In this document: positions 27,493 through 36,327 of the stretch, one piece after another
How the letters are laid out: each line of letters starts with the position of its first letter
How positions within the stretch are numbered: position 1 is the stretch's first letter
Assembly (NCBI GenBank): GCA_030066295.1
Contig: JASJBX010000048.1
Span: 1-42,344, forward strand
DNA: 42,344 nt
Reading direction: 5' to 3'
DNA from: Crocosphaera sp.
Lineage (GTDB): Bacteria > Cyanobacteriota > Cyanobacteriia > Cyanobacteriales > Microcystaceae
The notes under the pieces: generated by a model
The model's input: the letters and a program-made list of their open reading frames with translations, nothing else
Told to the model about the DNA's origin: nothing
Database searches by the model: none
Program-made: the position numbers and the translations under genes

Positions 27493-30033
27493 CTAGTTGA
27501 AATAATTTTGGACCATTTTTCGGAGCTTTCCTGGCTGTTCGTCTGACTCAATATGAACCGTTACCTTTTCAATGGAGTCATTAAAGGTATAGGTTGGCTT
27601 GTAAGCTTCTGATACAGGAGATTGACTATCTTGACCAATATCAAAAAACTCAACACCAAAGGAAGCAGGAACAGTATGAATTTCTACTTTCTCGCTAATA
27701 GGTTCATCGTTAAGGAACAATTGTCCATTCCCGATATAATACTCGTTGTCTGGATCGATGCCAGTTTGAGTAAACTTGTAGGTTACTTTGGATTTTCCGC
27801 TAGGAACCAAAATATCGGGGTTAATCTTGAATCGTTCAAAACCTAAGTAGCTGTACTCATACGCCAATTTATTATTTTCATTGATGTATAGAGTGTAGCC
27901 CCCTCCGGTGCCTCCTTGAGCAACCAGTACCCCCTCAGAATCAGGATGCTCCCGATCTAGATAAACATCAATGGTATAGGACGTACCAAAAGTATTCGGG
28001 GCAAGGTCTTGATGGAGAGGTGACATCCCCTGATAGAAAGTAAAGTCAGTTTTTTCTCCACCTACTGCCTCATTTTTGGCAGCAATAAGTTCGTAACTTT
28101 CCCGATCGTCTAGGGGATAAACCTTGTATTTTTTGGCTTGTTTCACAAATAGAGCTTTCATTTGTTGTAACTTCTTGGGGTTTTCGGTCGCCAAATCATG
28201 GGATTCTGAGAAGTCTTCAGCGACGTTATAAAGTTCCCAAGTATCTTTACCAAATTTCCCTTTATGTCCATCAGGTATACTCCCAATTAGGGTAGTATGT
28301 TCGGTTACAGCTTTCCAACCATCTTGATAAACAGCTCGGTTTCCTTTGTTTTCCCAATACTGAACGTTGTGGGTACTATCGGCATCAGCATTTTTGAAAG
28401 AGTCATAAAAGCTCTCTCCAGCCAAAGGTTGCTGTACATATTCATTAACAGTGTTGGGCAACTCAATACCTAGAATATCCAAGACTGTTGGCACAAGATC
28501 CGTAACGTATTGCCATTGTGGACGAATCGCCCCTGCATCGGGAATCTCAGCAGGCCAATGTACAATAAAGGGAACACGAATACCGCCTTCATGGGGAAAG
28601 CGTTTTGCCCACTGGAAGGGTGTATTGTAAGCTAAGGACCAACCCCAAGGAACATGAGGTTCACTATGGACGGTGCCAATCTCATCTTGATGTTCTATGT
28701 TGTAAGCAATATCGGTGGGAACTCCATTGAAATAAGTCATTTCGTTGAGAGTACCGTTTTCACTTCCTTCTGCACTCGCACCATTGTCGGAAAGAACCAT
28801 AATTAATGTGTTGTCAAGTTGACCAATAGAGTCGAGATAGTCAACTAAACGACCAACTTGAGCATCAACATGGGTCATAAAACCCGCGTAGTTTTCCATG
28901 AAGGTCGTAAACAACTCCTTTTCATCCTCATCCAAGGAAAGCCAACTGGGATTTTCGGGATGTCTGGCTGTGAGTTGAGTATCTTCTGGAACAATGCCCA
29001 ATTCTTTCTGTTTTTTGAGAATTTCATCCCGTTCTACATCATACCCTTCATCGAAGTGGTACTTATACATATCCCGATAAAATTCGGGAGTATGATGGGG
29101 AGAATGGACTGCACCAAAGGCAAGATACATGAAATAGGGGCGTTCGGGATCGCTAGACTCTAAGTCTTTGATATAACTAATTGCGTTATCTACTAAATCT
29201 TCACTGAGGTGATAACCTTCTTCTGGAGACTTAGGTGCTTGTACGCGGGTCATGTCTCGATACAGTTCTGGGTAATACTGATTGGTTTCACCACCGAGAA
29301 AGCCGTAGAAATGGTCAAATCCTTTACCTGTCGGCCATTGGTCAAAATGTCCCGTCGCCGGATTCATCGCCCAAGTTGGGGTGAGGTGCCATTTACCCAG
29401 GGCAAACGTGGTGTATCCAGAGGGTTTCAACAAGGCGGGTAACATGGCCGCACTGGAAGGAATGGAACCACTCTTGTTGGGATAGCCATTGGAAATCTCT
29501 GGAATCCCTGCCATCCCAATGGTGTGCGGATTGCGTCCTGTTAACAAGGCTGAACGAGTGGGGGAACAGACGGGAGTGACATGGAAGTTGTTATAGCGCA
29601 AACCATTCTCAGCAAGATGATCTAAGTGAGGGGTTTGAATTCGACCCCCATAGGAACTTAATCCAGCAAATCCCGCATCATCGATCACAATGGTCAAGAT
29701 ATTTGGGGCTCCGGCCAGAGGTTTGGGGGCTTCTAAATAGTCTGGGGTTGAATTTTCTGCTTTGTAGCGAACTTCTCCCTCCCAGGGTTGATCTGTGTAC
29801 TGAATTTCTGCATCGGTGCAGATTTCTTCAGCTAGTGCTAAGGATGGCATTGAGAGAAATAAACAAACCATCGTTAGGGCAATAATTGCCTGCTGTCTTT
29901 TTGTTGACAGTAAATGCGATAGTTTGGTGAAGAAGAGGGAAGTAGCGATCGCAAACACCACAACGCCTCTCAACATCCGGTGCAAAAGACCGTTTAAAAA
30001 CATAGATAAAGCCTCATTACTGATTTTTTCCAT
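27493..30033 (-). CDS. Type I (formylglycine) sulfatase
   Basis: The frame opens with TTG at 30054; ATG 30033 gives 846 residues. Hydrophobic segments near residues 30-50 and 60-78 (IIALTMVCLFLSMPSLALAEE) indicate a signal peptide. The alkaline-phosphatase-superfamily sulfatase core follows: metal-binding NILTIVIDDAGF, the catalytic motif CSPTRSALLTGRNPH (Cys converted to formylglycine, about residue 156 from this start), ALGKWHLTP, MYLAFGAVHSPHH and IMVLSDNGASAEGS. The C-terminal 170 residues form a beta-rich extension (KVTYKFTQTGIDPDNEYYIG). It therefore hydrolyses a sulfate ester in the periplasm or outside. The substrate is unknown. It lies in an operon with a second, truncated sulfatase upstream and FGE downstream. 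Confidence 0.92.
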   Translation of the reverse strand: MEKISNEALSMFLNGLLHRMLRGVVVFAIATSLFFTKLSHLLSTKRQQAIIALTMVCLFLSMPSLALAEEICTDAEIQYTDQPWEGEVRYKAENSTPDYLEAPKPLAGAPNILTIVIDDAGFAGLSSYGGRIQTPHLDHLAENGLRYNNFHVTPVCSPTRSALLTGRNPHTIGMAGIPEISNGYPNKSGSIPSSAAMLPALLKPSGYTTFALGKWHLTPTWAMNPATGHFDQWPTGKGFDHFYGFLGGETNQYYPELYRDMTRVQAPKSPEEGYHLSEDLVDNAISYIKDLESSDPERPYFMYLAFGAVHSPHHTPEFYRDMYKYHFDEGYDVERDEILKKQKELGIVPEDTQLTARHPENPSWLSLDEDEKELFTTFMENYAGFMTHVDAQVGRLVDYLDSIGQLDNTLIMVLSDNGASAEGSENGTLNEMTYFNGVPTDIAYNIEHQDEIGTVHSEPHVPWGWSLAYNTPFQWAKRFPHEGGIRVPFIVHWPAEIPDAGAIRPQWQYVTDLVPTVLDILGIELPNTVNEYVQQPLAGESFYDSFKNADADSTHNVQYWENKGNRAVYQDGWKAVTEHTTLIGSIPDGHKGKFGKDTWELYNVAEDFSESHDLATENPKKLQQMKALFVKQAKKYKVYPLDDRESYELIAAKNEAVGGEKTDFTFYQGMSPLHQDLAPNTFGTSYTIDVYLDREHPDSEGVLVAQGGTGGGYTLYINENNKLAYEYSYLGFERFKINPDILVPSGKSKVTYKFTQTGIDPDNEYYIGNGQLFLNDEPISEKVEIHTVPASFGVEFFDIGQDSQSPVSEAYKPTYTFNDSIEKVTVHIESDEQPGKLRKMVQNYFN

Positions 30034-30081
30034 TCGGATGCCAAAGCTATACAAAACTTTGACATCCTAAATCTCTAATCC

Positions 30082-32066
30082 CTATTTACTCAACTTAATA
30101 TTCAACTGTCGAATAACCTCCTGAGTTATGAAGTTCCTCAATTCTTGATTCCTGACTGTGATTTCAGGTGTCTGGGAATTAGATTCATCTTCGGGCAAAT
30201 CAACCGTCACGTTATTCAAGGTTCCATTAAAGTCAAAGGGCATTTCATCAAAATAGGTTTCAGTTACAGGTGTGCCTGTATCAAAGCCCACATCGAAGGT
30301 TTCGTCTTGGCTGAATTTAACTGGGAGACTTTTGTCAACGCGACCTTGACCAATCTCAGTGTCGTTAGCATATAGGGTAACAGTTGCTGGAGCTTCAGGT
30401 TCCTCACTCTCGGTAATATACTCTGCCTTAAAGGTAACGTTGCCTGTGGGTAAAGGGCTGGTGGACTTTATCTCATAGCGCTCTATCCCGGCAAAATTGT
30501 AATGGTAAACCAGTTGCTCATCCTTGATGAATAGTCCAAAACCGCCAAAACGCCCCCCTACGGTGAGCAGTACCCCTTCATCACCTGTGTTAAAGACAAC
30601 ATTCGCTGTGATGGTGTGGCTCTTGCCTTTCATGTCAGGTGCTGAAGTTTCCCTGGTGCGGAAATGATCGGGATAGGTAAAGGTGGTGCGCCCTTCGGTA
30701 ATCGTCGGGCGATTGGACTCATCAAATCGTTCAGTTTTGCTGTCATCCAGGGGAAAGACGTTGTATTTAGAAGCTTCAGCATAGAACAGCTTAATCATTT
30801 CATCAAGCTTTTCTTGATTGTCAGCAGCTAGATCGTTGGCCTGGGAAAAGTCTTCATTAATGTTGTAAAGCTCCCAGTTCATGTGCAGCACATCAATGGA
30901 GTCGTCGTTTTGGTCAAGCCAAGGCTCACCCCGCATGGCACTAGCCATCCAGCCATCATCGTAGATTCCCTGGTTGCCCAGCATTTCAAAATATTGGGTG
31001 GTATGACGAGTCGGGGCAGCAGCATCATCAAAAGTATACACCAAACTCGTGCCTTCGATGGGCTTTTGATCAACACCATTGACTTGAACTGGAGCCGGAA
31101 TACCCACCGCTTCTAAAATAGTCGGGAAAATATCAATGATGTGGCTGAACTGGTAGCGGGTGGTACCATTTTCCTCATCCTTAATCCGAGCAGGCCAAGA
31201 AATTGCCATGCCGTTGCGAGTACCGCCAAAGTGGGAAGCAATTTGTTTTGTCCATTGGAAGGGTGTATCCATTGCCCAAGCCCAAGCGGAGGGGAAGTGA
31301 TTATAGTACATCTCCCCACCCAGACCATCCATGACGGCTTCTCTCTGCTCCGTGGATAGGTCAGATATTACTTCTGATTCATCCAAGCCGTTAAAATAGG
31401 TTACTTCATTCAGAAGTCCTTCAATACCTCCTTCAGCGCTGGAACCGTTATCGCCAGCGATGTAGATAATCATCGTGTTATCTAATTCACCTATCTCCTC
31501 GATCGCATCAATAACTCGACCGATTTCATGGTCGGTTTGCTCCGTAAAAGCTGCACAAACTTCCATCATCCGGGCATATAATGCCTGTTCGTCAGCCGTT
31601 AAAGAATCCCAGGCGGGCAAAGAAGCAGGACGAGGGGTTAGTTGAGCATCTTGGGGAATAACTCCCAAGGCTTTCTGTTGAGTAAAGGTTTGTTCGCGGT
31701 ATAGATCCCACCCCATATCGAACTTACCTTTATATTTGTCAATCCATTCCTGGGGAACTTGGTGAGGGGAGTGGGTAGCACCAGTAGCAAAATAAGCCAG
31801 GAAGGGTTTTTCCGGTATCAGGACTTTTTGAGTCTTGATGTAGTTAATCGCATGATCGGCTAAATCAGTATTAAAGTGATAAGGTGAACCATCGGCGTTG
31901 GTTGCCGGAGGTAGAATACGGGTTGTATTTTCAATTAGGGGAGGGTGGTATTGGTCAACATCGCCTCCGACAAACCCATAGAAGTAGTCAAACCCTAAGC
32001 CTGTAGGCCAATGTTCAAAGGGTCCAGCTTCCGTGGCTTCCCATTCCGGAACGTTATGGTTTTTGC
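30082..32066 (-). pseudogene. Sulfatase truncated by Tn7-like insertion
   Basis: The frame is open for about 661 codons from the stop at 30082 to 32066. It holds the C-terminal two-thirds of a second sulfatase: FEHWPTGLGFDYFYGFVGG, FLAYFATGATHSPHQVP, IIYIAGDNGSSAEGG and a beta-rich tail like that of its neighbour. The N-terminal metal ligands and the catalytic CxPxR motif are missing. The first host codons are (G)GC AAA AAC CAT, matching the conserved Gly-Lys-Asn-His motif of this group, and the break falls inside the Gly codon exactly at the TGT of the second Tn7-like left end. The missing 5' part should lie beyond that element's other end. It is followed after 27-50 nt by the intact sulfatase. 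Confidence 0.85.
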
Positions 32067-32225
32067 TGTTGATATATAATAAAGTTGGTAAATTTATATG
32101 AATCTAATGCCTAATCTCTCGTTAGGTAAAAGAGAAATGTAAAAAATAAAGTTGGTAAATTTTAGCTAGTAAATTCCCCGGCAGTTGTTAAACCTCATTT
32201 TTGTTAGATAATAAAGTTGGTAAAT
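32067..32225 (+). mobile_element. Tn7-like left end B with three TnsB-type sites
   Basis: TGT (32067-32069) plus exactly 8 nt leads to AATAAAGTTGGTAAAT (32078-32093). The identical 16-mer recurs at 32145-32160 and 32210-32225. The first two sites are 67 nt apart, the same as in end A. The three sites agree perfectly, suggesting a functional end. The boundary is fixed independently because sulfatase coding sequence stops at 32066. The candidate target duplication is TTTGC (32062-32066). Confidence 0.88.
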
Positions 32226-32343
32226 TTTTGAAGTCAAAAACCGTCGGTCTAGATGCAAGGATAAAATGTTGACATTGATCCTACTGTGCTTCGGACTCCT
32301 ACAATGAGTACAATAATCATGGTATCTTCATTTCTCGAAACCG

Positions 32344-32568
32344 ATGAAAACGCAACATGAAATTATACAGGAAGGTTATGAAGCTCTCATAAATGCTCTG
32401 GGGCTTGCTGATACCCTTCGCTTTATTCAGTATTTTCAATCTGGACAAGGGGACTATACCAAGGAACGTCATCACTGGTTGGAGAAAAAGTCAGTTGGGG
32501 ATATTTTTCAGGAGATAGAACAACTTCCAAGGGATGATTTGAGTAAATACGATGAGGTGATTGAATAA
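32344..32568 (+). CDS. Small hypothetical protein in transposon cargo
   Basis: A 74-residue protein starting MKTQHEIIQEGYEALINAL, with FIQYFQSGQGDYTKERHHW in the middle and an acidic end. This pattern recurs in small cyanobacterial proteins of unknown role that often sit beside toxin genes, but no toxin partner is seen here. It lies 118 nt inside left end B. The 297 nt after it (32569-32865) hold no gene I can see, only AT-rich sequence with one HIP1-like site. Confidence 0.65.
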   Translation: MKTQHEIIQEGYEALINALGLADTLRFIQYFQSGQGDYTKERHHWLEKKSVGDIFQEIEQLPRDDLSKYDEVIE

Positions 32569-32865
32569 TTGGATAAAAAATGAAGTTTGAGATTCTAAAT
32601 CACGAGTAACATTGTAGTTGTTGGACTAGACCAAAATTATTATAAGAAACAGCGATCGCCGAATAACTTAGCAGCATTCGCTTATTAAGCTTTGTGGAAA
32701 TTCCTTGCTCCTCTTAACCTCATAGGCTACATGGTTAGTACAATGATATTGTTAAGGTTTGATAAACTCATAGACAGTAATCCTAACATAACCTATAAAT
32801 ATCGAGGGACACATCTAGCTTCTTAGATCAGTCTCCAAGTCTAAATTCATAAGCCATGATATGAG

Positions 32866-33870
32866 ATGATGGTAGCTACAAAACAACTTAAAAGGCTATT
32901 TCAAGCTTTCAGAGAACGTAACGATGGTGCTTTTTATAGAGCAGCAGAATCTTTGATTGCTGACGAACTAGCAGCTAATCATCATGCTCAGGCGAGAGAA
33001 CTACAACAAGCGTTAGGAAAGCAACCATTGAAACAGAATGCACAAAATGGACTAAGATTACTACCCAAAGATCGTCGTAGCGGTGAAGATTTAGTTATAT
33101 TAGAGGAAAGCTCCGTAGACTCAACCCAAATTGTCTTTAATCAAGAAACTAAAGCCAAAATAGAGAGAGTCCTAGATGAGCATCGCCAACGACAAAGATT
33201 AGCTAAGTATGGATACTTACCAAAAACTAAACTTCTTTTCTGGGGACCTCCTGGATGTGGCAAAACGTTTACTGCAAAATATTTGGCGTATGAACTTGGG
33301 CTTCCAGTAGGTGTATTAAGATTAAGTGCTGTTATTTCTAGTTTTTTAGGAGATACCGCCTCTCATCTCCAGCGTGTTTTTAATTTGGCTAACATAACTC
33401 CAATGGTCCTACTTTTAGATGAAGTTGATGCAGTAGGTAAAAATCGAGATGATCCTAATGACGTTGGTGAACTTAAGCGAGTTGTCAATAGTTTATTACA
33501 AGCAATGGATTCTTTTGATTCATCCAAGAGTATTGTTATTGCTGCTAGTAATCATCAATACTTATTAGATCCTGCATTATGGAGAAGATTTGATGATCTA
33601 ATTGAATTTTCGTTACCCACCAAAACCGAACGAGAATTATATCTTAAACATCTTTTAAATGGAGTTTATTTTGAAGGCTCATTTGAATATATTGCTAAGA
33701 ATATGAGTTCACTATCCTATGCAGATATTCAACGTATTACTATAGAAGGTGTTAAAACCATGATTCTTGAAGGTCGAGAAAAACTTAAAAGTCAGGATAT
33801 TTCCGAGCAACTTAAGACTTTTAAAAAAGCTTCATCTGAAGCAAGAATGAAAACTAGAACGATTGTGTAA
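32866..33870 (+). CDS. AAA-family ATPase, partner of subtilase
   Basis: This is a 334-residue single AAA domain protein. Walker A GPPGCGKT is at about 127, Walker B LLLDEVDAVG at about 182, sensor region IVIAASNHQ follows, and the arginine-finger region reads ALWRRFDDLIEF. The N-terminal 100 residues are helical and specific to this family. The stop overlaps the next ATG (TAATG), so it is translationally coupled to a serine protease gene. AAA plus S8 peptidase pairs recur in bacterial defence neighbourhoods and in mobile-element cargo. A regulated, ATP-gated protease acting in phage defence is the likeliest role but is inference. Confidence 0.87.
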   Translation: MMVATKQLKRLFQAFRERNDGAFYRAAESLIADELAANHHAQARELQQALGKQPLKQNAQNGLRLLPKDRRSGEDLVILEESSVDSTQIVFNQETKAKIERVLDEHRQRQRLAKYGYLPKTKLLFWGPPGCGKTFTAKYLAYELGLPVGVLRLSAVISSFLGDTASHLQRVFNLANITPMVLLLDEVDAVGKNRDDPNDVGELKRVVNSLLQAMDSFDSSKSIVIAASNHQYLLDPALWRRFDDLIEFSLPTKTERELYLKHLLNGVYFEGSFEYIAKNMSSLSYADIQRITIEGVKTMILEGREKLKSQDISEQLKTFKKASSEARMKTRTIV

Positions 33871-36323
33871 TGAACCCAGATTTTCCTCTCTTATCCCTCA
33901 TTCAGCCTCAAACGTCTAAACGTCGTCCAGAAAAACGTCCTCCTGTTCTACTTCCAACAGAGAAAATCCAACAAAGAGGAGAGAAGGCTAATAATTTAAG
34001 ACAGCAAGTTAGAAAAATCTCTCGGAAACTCCAGACAATGTCCGAAGAGGAAAGAAAAGCAGTATTAATTAAACTAGAACATGAACAAAAAATTAATTTA
34101 CGTGGTACAGATTTAAAAGCAATTTCGGAATCTACGCAACATTTTACCCTTGCTGTTCCTCGAACTGAAAAATTAGAGAACCTAGAAAAAAAAATTGAAG
34201 AATTTGGACAAGGTGAATTAGAAATAATAACAAAAGGTGAAGCTCCTCAACCTCCTCATAAAAATTTTGCTTATCTTAATACAATTAAAGAAGCTTCACC
34301 TAAAGATCGTCTTTGTCAAGTATTTTTTGAACAATATGACGAATTAATTCAACAAGAGTCAATTATTTTTGAAATTGAAATAATGTCTTTACAGCAAGGC
34401 AAAAATCAAAAAAGAAATGAATTACAAAAAATACGGGAAGAAATAAAAAAATTGTTTGAAAGTGGAAGGAAAGGAAATTTATTTGAGCATGAAGAGATAA
34501 AAGGAACTTGTCGTGCTGTAATTCGATGTACCGGAGAAGTTTTTCAAGAATTAGTAGAAGATAGGAAATGGCAAACTAAAATAGTCTATTTTGATGCTCG
34601 TCCAGCCTTTGAAACATTTCACCAAACATTAGCAAACTTTAACATTGAAAATTTAGGGGAATTTATTAGCCCTCCCCCAGATGCACCAATGGTATGTATT
34701 GTAGATTCAGGGGTTACGAGTGGAAATCCTTTCCTAAAACCTGTTGTAAAAGAAGATTTAATGCGTTCTTTTCTTAGGTCTGAATTAGATAGGGATAATC
34801 CTAACGACGAGTGTGGACATGGTTCTGGGGTCGCTTCTTTAGCTTCTTATTATGCTTTAAATTTATATCAAAATGCAGAAAATAGAGGAAATATTTGGAT
34901 TGCTAGTGCTAGAATCTTAAACAAAGATAATGAAATTGAAGATGAAAAAATGTTCTCTATAATCTTGAGAGAAGTTGTTGAAACTTTTACAAAGATTGGA
35001 ATTAAAATTTTTAATTTATCTATTCAATTTACGAATCGAAAATGGCATGAAGAAGCAAAACGAACGATTCCTCGTAATTCTTGGATAGCTAGAAGTATTG
35101 ATAAACTTTCCAGAGAATATGACGTAGTTTTTATTACTATTACAGGCAATATATCAACTTCCAATGTCAGATATTATCATGAGGACGGATTACCTTATCC
35201 CAAATATTTTATAGATGATGAAGCCTCAATTTATGATCCTGGACAGGCAGCACTGGCTGTGACAGTAGGTTCTATGAGTCCTACCACTCAAGCAGTAGGA
35301 CCGGTAACGACAGCAATGGCAATAGCAGAACAACATCAACCGTCTCCTTTTACTCGATGTGGTTCAGGAATTAACCGAGAAATTAAGCCTGAGTTAGTAG
35401 AATATGGTGGTAATTATTTATTAGAGCAAAATAGCTCAGTAAGAGAAAATCCAGGGACTAATGTAATGATGGCAAGTCATCAACTGACACCTGCAATTGC
35501 TCATAAGTCAGGAACAAGTTTTGCTGCTCCTCGTGTTGCTCATAAAATGGCTCGTATTCTCTACGATATGCAGTCTCTTGGTTTTTATGATCTTTCTGCC
35601 TCTTTATTGAAAGCATTAACCGTTAATTCTGCTACTTACCCTCCCTATTATGAGAATTTTGATAATTTTAAGCAAGAAATGAATGAGGTGGAACCTAAGC
35701 ATTGGTTAAATGTTGTTGGTTACGGAATACCAGATGATATTAGAGCAACGGAATGTGATAAATACACAGCAATTCTAATATTTGAGGATGACATTCAACC
35801 TAATACTGTTAATTTTTTTGATATTCCTGTTCCTGAGTGTTTAGCAGACGCAGAAATGGGAGTAAAACGGTTAACTGTTACAGTGGTTTATGCTCCTGAA
35901 GTTCAGCGATGGGGATTAGAAAATTATTTGGGAACAACGCTAAAATGGCGAATGTTTAGAGGAGACGTGGATCAAGAAGAAGTTATTCGGTCCATGTCTG
36001 TAGAAGAAGAAGGTGAAGAAAGTAATGATGAGGAGACAGCCAAAAATCCCAAAGAATTAAAATTTGAACCCGGTATTACTTTACGTTCCAGAGGAACAGT
36101 TCAACATGGAATCTGCGAGTGGAAAATACACAAATCTGAATATAGCCAACAGTGCTACACATTAGCTATTGCAGCATACGAAAAATGGGGGCGTAAGAAT
36201 CCTAACCCTGTACCTTATGCTGTGGTTGTACGGCTTGAAGACACAACCCAAACAGCAGATGTTTATGTTGAAGTACAGAACATCATGGCACAACTCGAAG
36301 TTCAAGCTAGAGGTAATGTATAA
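33870..36323 (+). CDS. S8 (subtilisin-like) serine protease, probable defence effector
   Basis: The product has 817 residues. The N-terminal 270 residues are helical and charged, a family-specific part possibly contacting the ATPase. The subtilase core has all three catalytic residues: Asp in VCIVDSGV (about 278), His in ECGHGSGVASLA (about 316) and Ser in SGTSFAAPRVA (about 550). The oxyanion Asn is in FITITGN. The last 200 residues are beta-rich (CEWKIHKSEYSQQCYTL). No signal peptide is seen, so the protein acts inside the cell, unlike most subtilases. It is coupled to the AAA gene and ends 5 nt before the convergent tnsD stop. Confidence 0.88.
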   Translation: MNPDFPLLSLIQPQTSKRRPEKRPPVLLPTEKIQQRGEKANNLRQQVRKISRKLQTMSEEERKAVLIKLEHEQKINLRGTDLKAISESTQHFTLAVPRTEKLENLEKKIEEFGQGELEIITKGEAPQPPHKNFAYLNTIKEASPKDRLCQVFFEQYDELIQQESIIFEIEIMSLQQGKNQKRNELQKIREEIKKLFESGRKGNLFEHEEIKGTCRAVIRCTGEVFQELVEDRKWQTKIVYFDARPAFETFHQTLANFNIENLGEFISPPPDAPMVCIVDSGVTSGNPFLKPVVKEDLMRSFLRSELDRDNPNDECGHGSGVASLASYYALNLYQNAENRGNIWIASARILNKDNEIEDEKMFSIILREVVETFTKIGIKIFNLSIQFTNRKWHEEAKRTIPRNSWIARSIDKLSREYDVVFITITGNISTSNVRYYHEDGLPYPKYFIDDEASIYDPGQAALAVTVGSMSPTTQAVGPVTTAMAIAEQHQPSPFTRCGSGINREIKPELVEYGGNYLLEQNSSVRENPGTNVMMASHQLTPAIAHKSGTSFAAPRVAHKMARILYDMQSLGFYDLSASLLKALTVNSATYPPYYENFDNFKQEMNEVEPKHWLNVVGYGIPDDIRATECDKYTAILIFEDDIQPNTVNFFDIPVPECLADAEMGVKRLTVTVVYAPEVQRWGLENYLGTTLKWRMFRGDVDQEEVIRSMSVEEEGEESNDEETAKNPKELKFEPGITLRSRGTVQHGICEWKIHKSEYSQQCYTLAIAAYEKWGRKNPNPVPYAVVVRLEDTTQTADVYVEVQNIMAQLEVQARGNV

Positions 36324-36327
36324 AACA

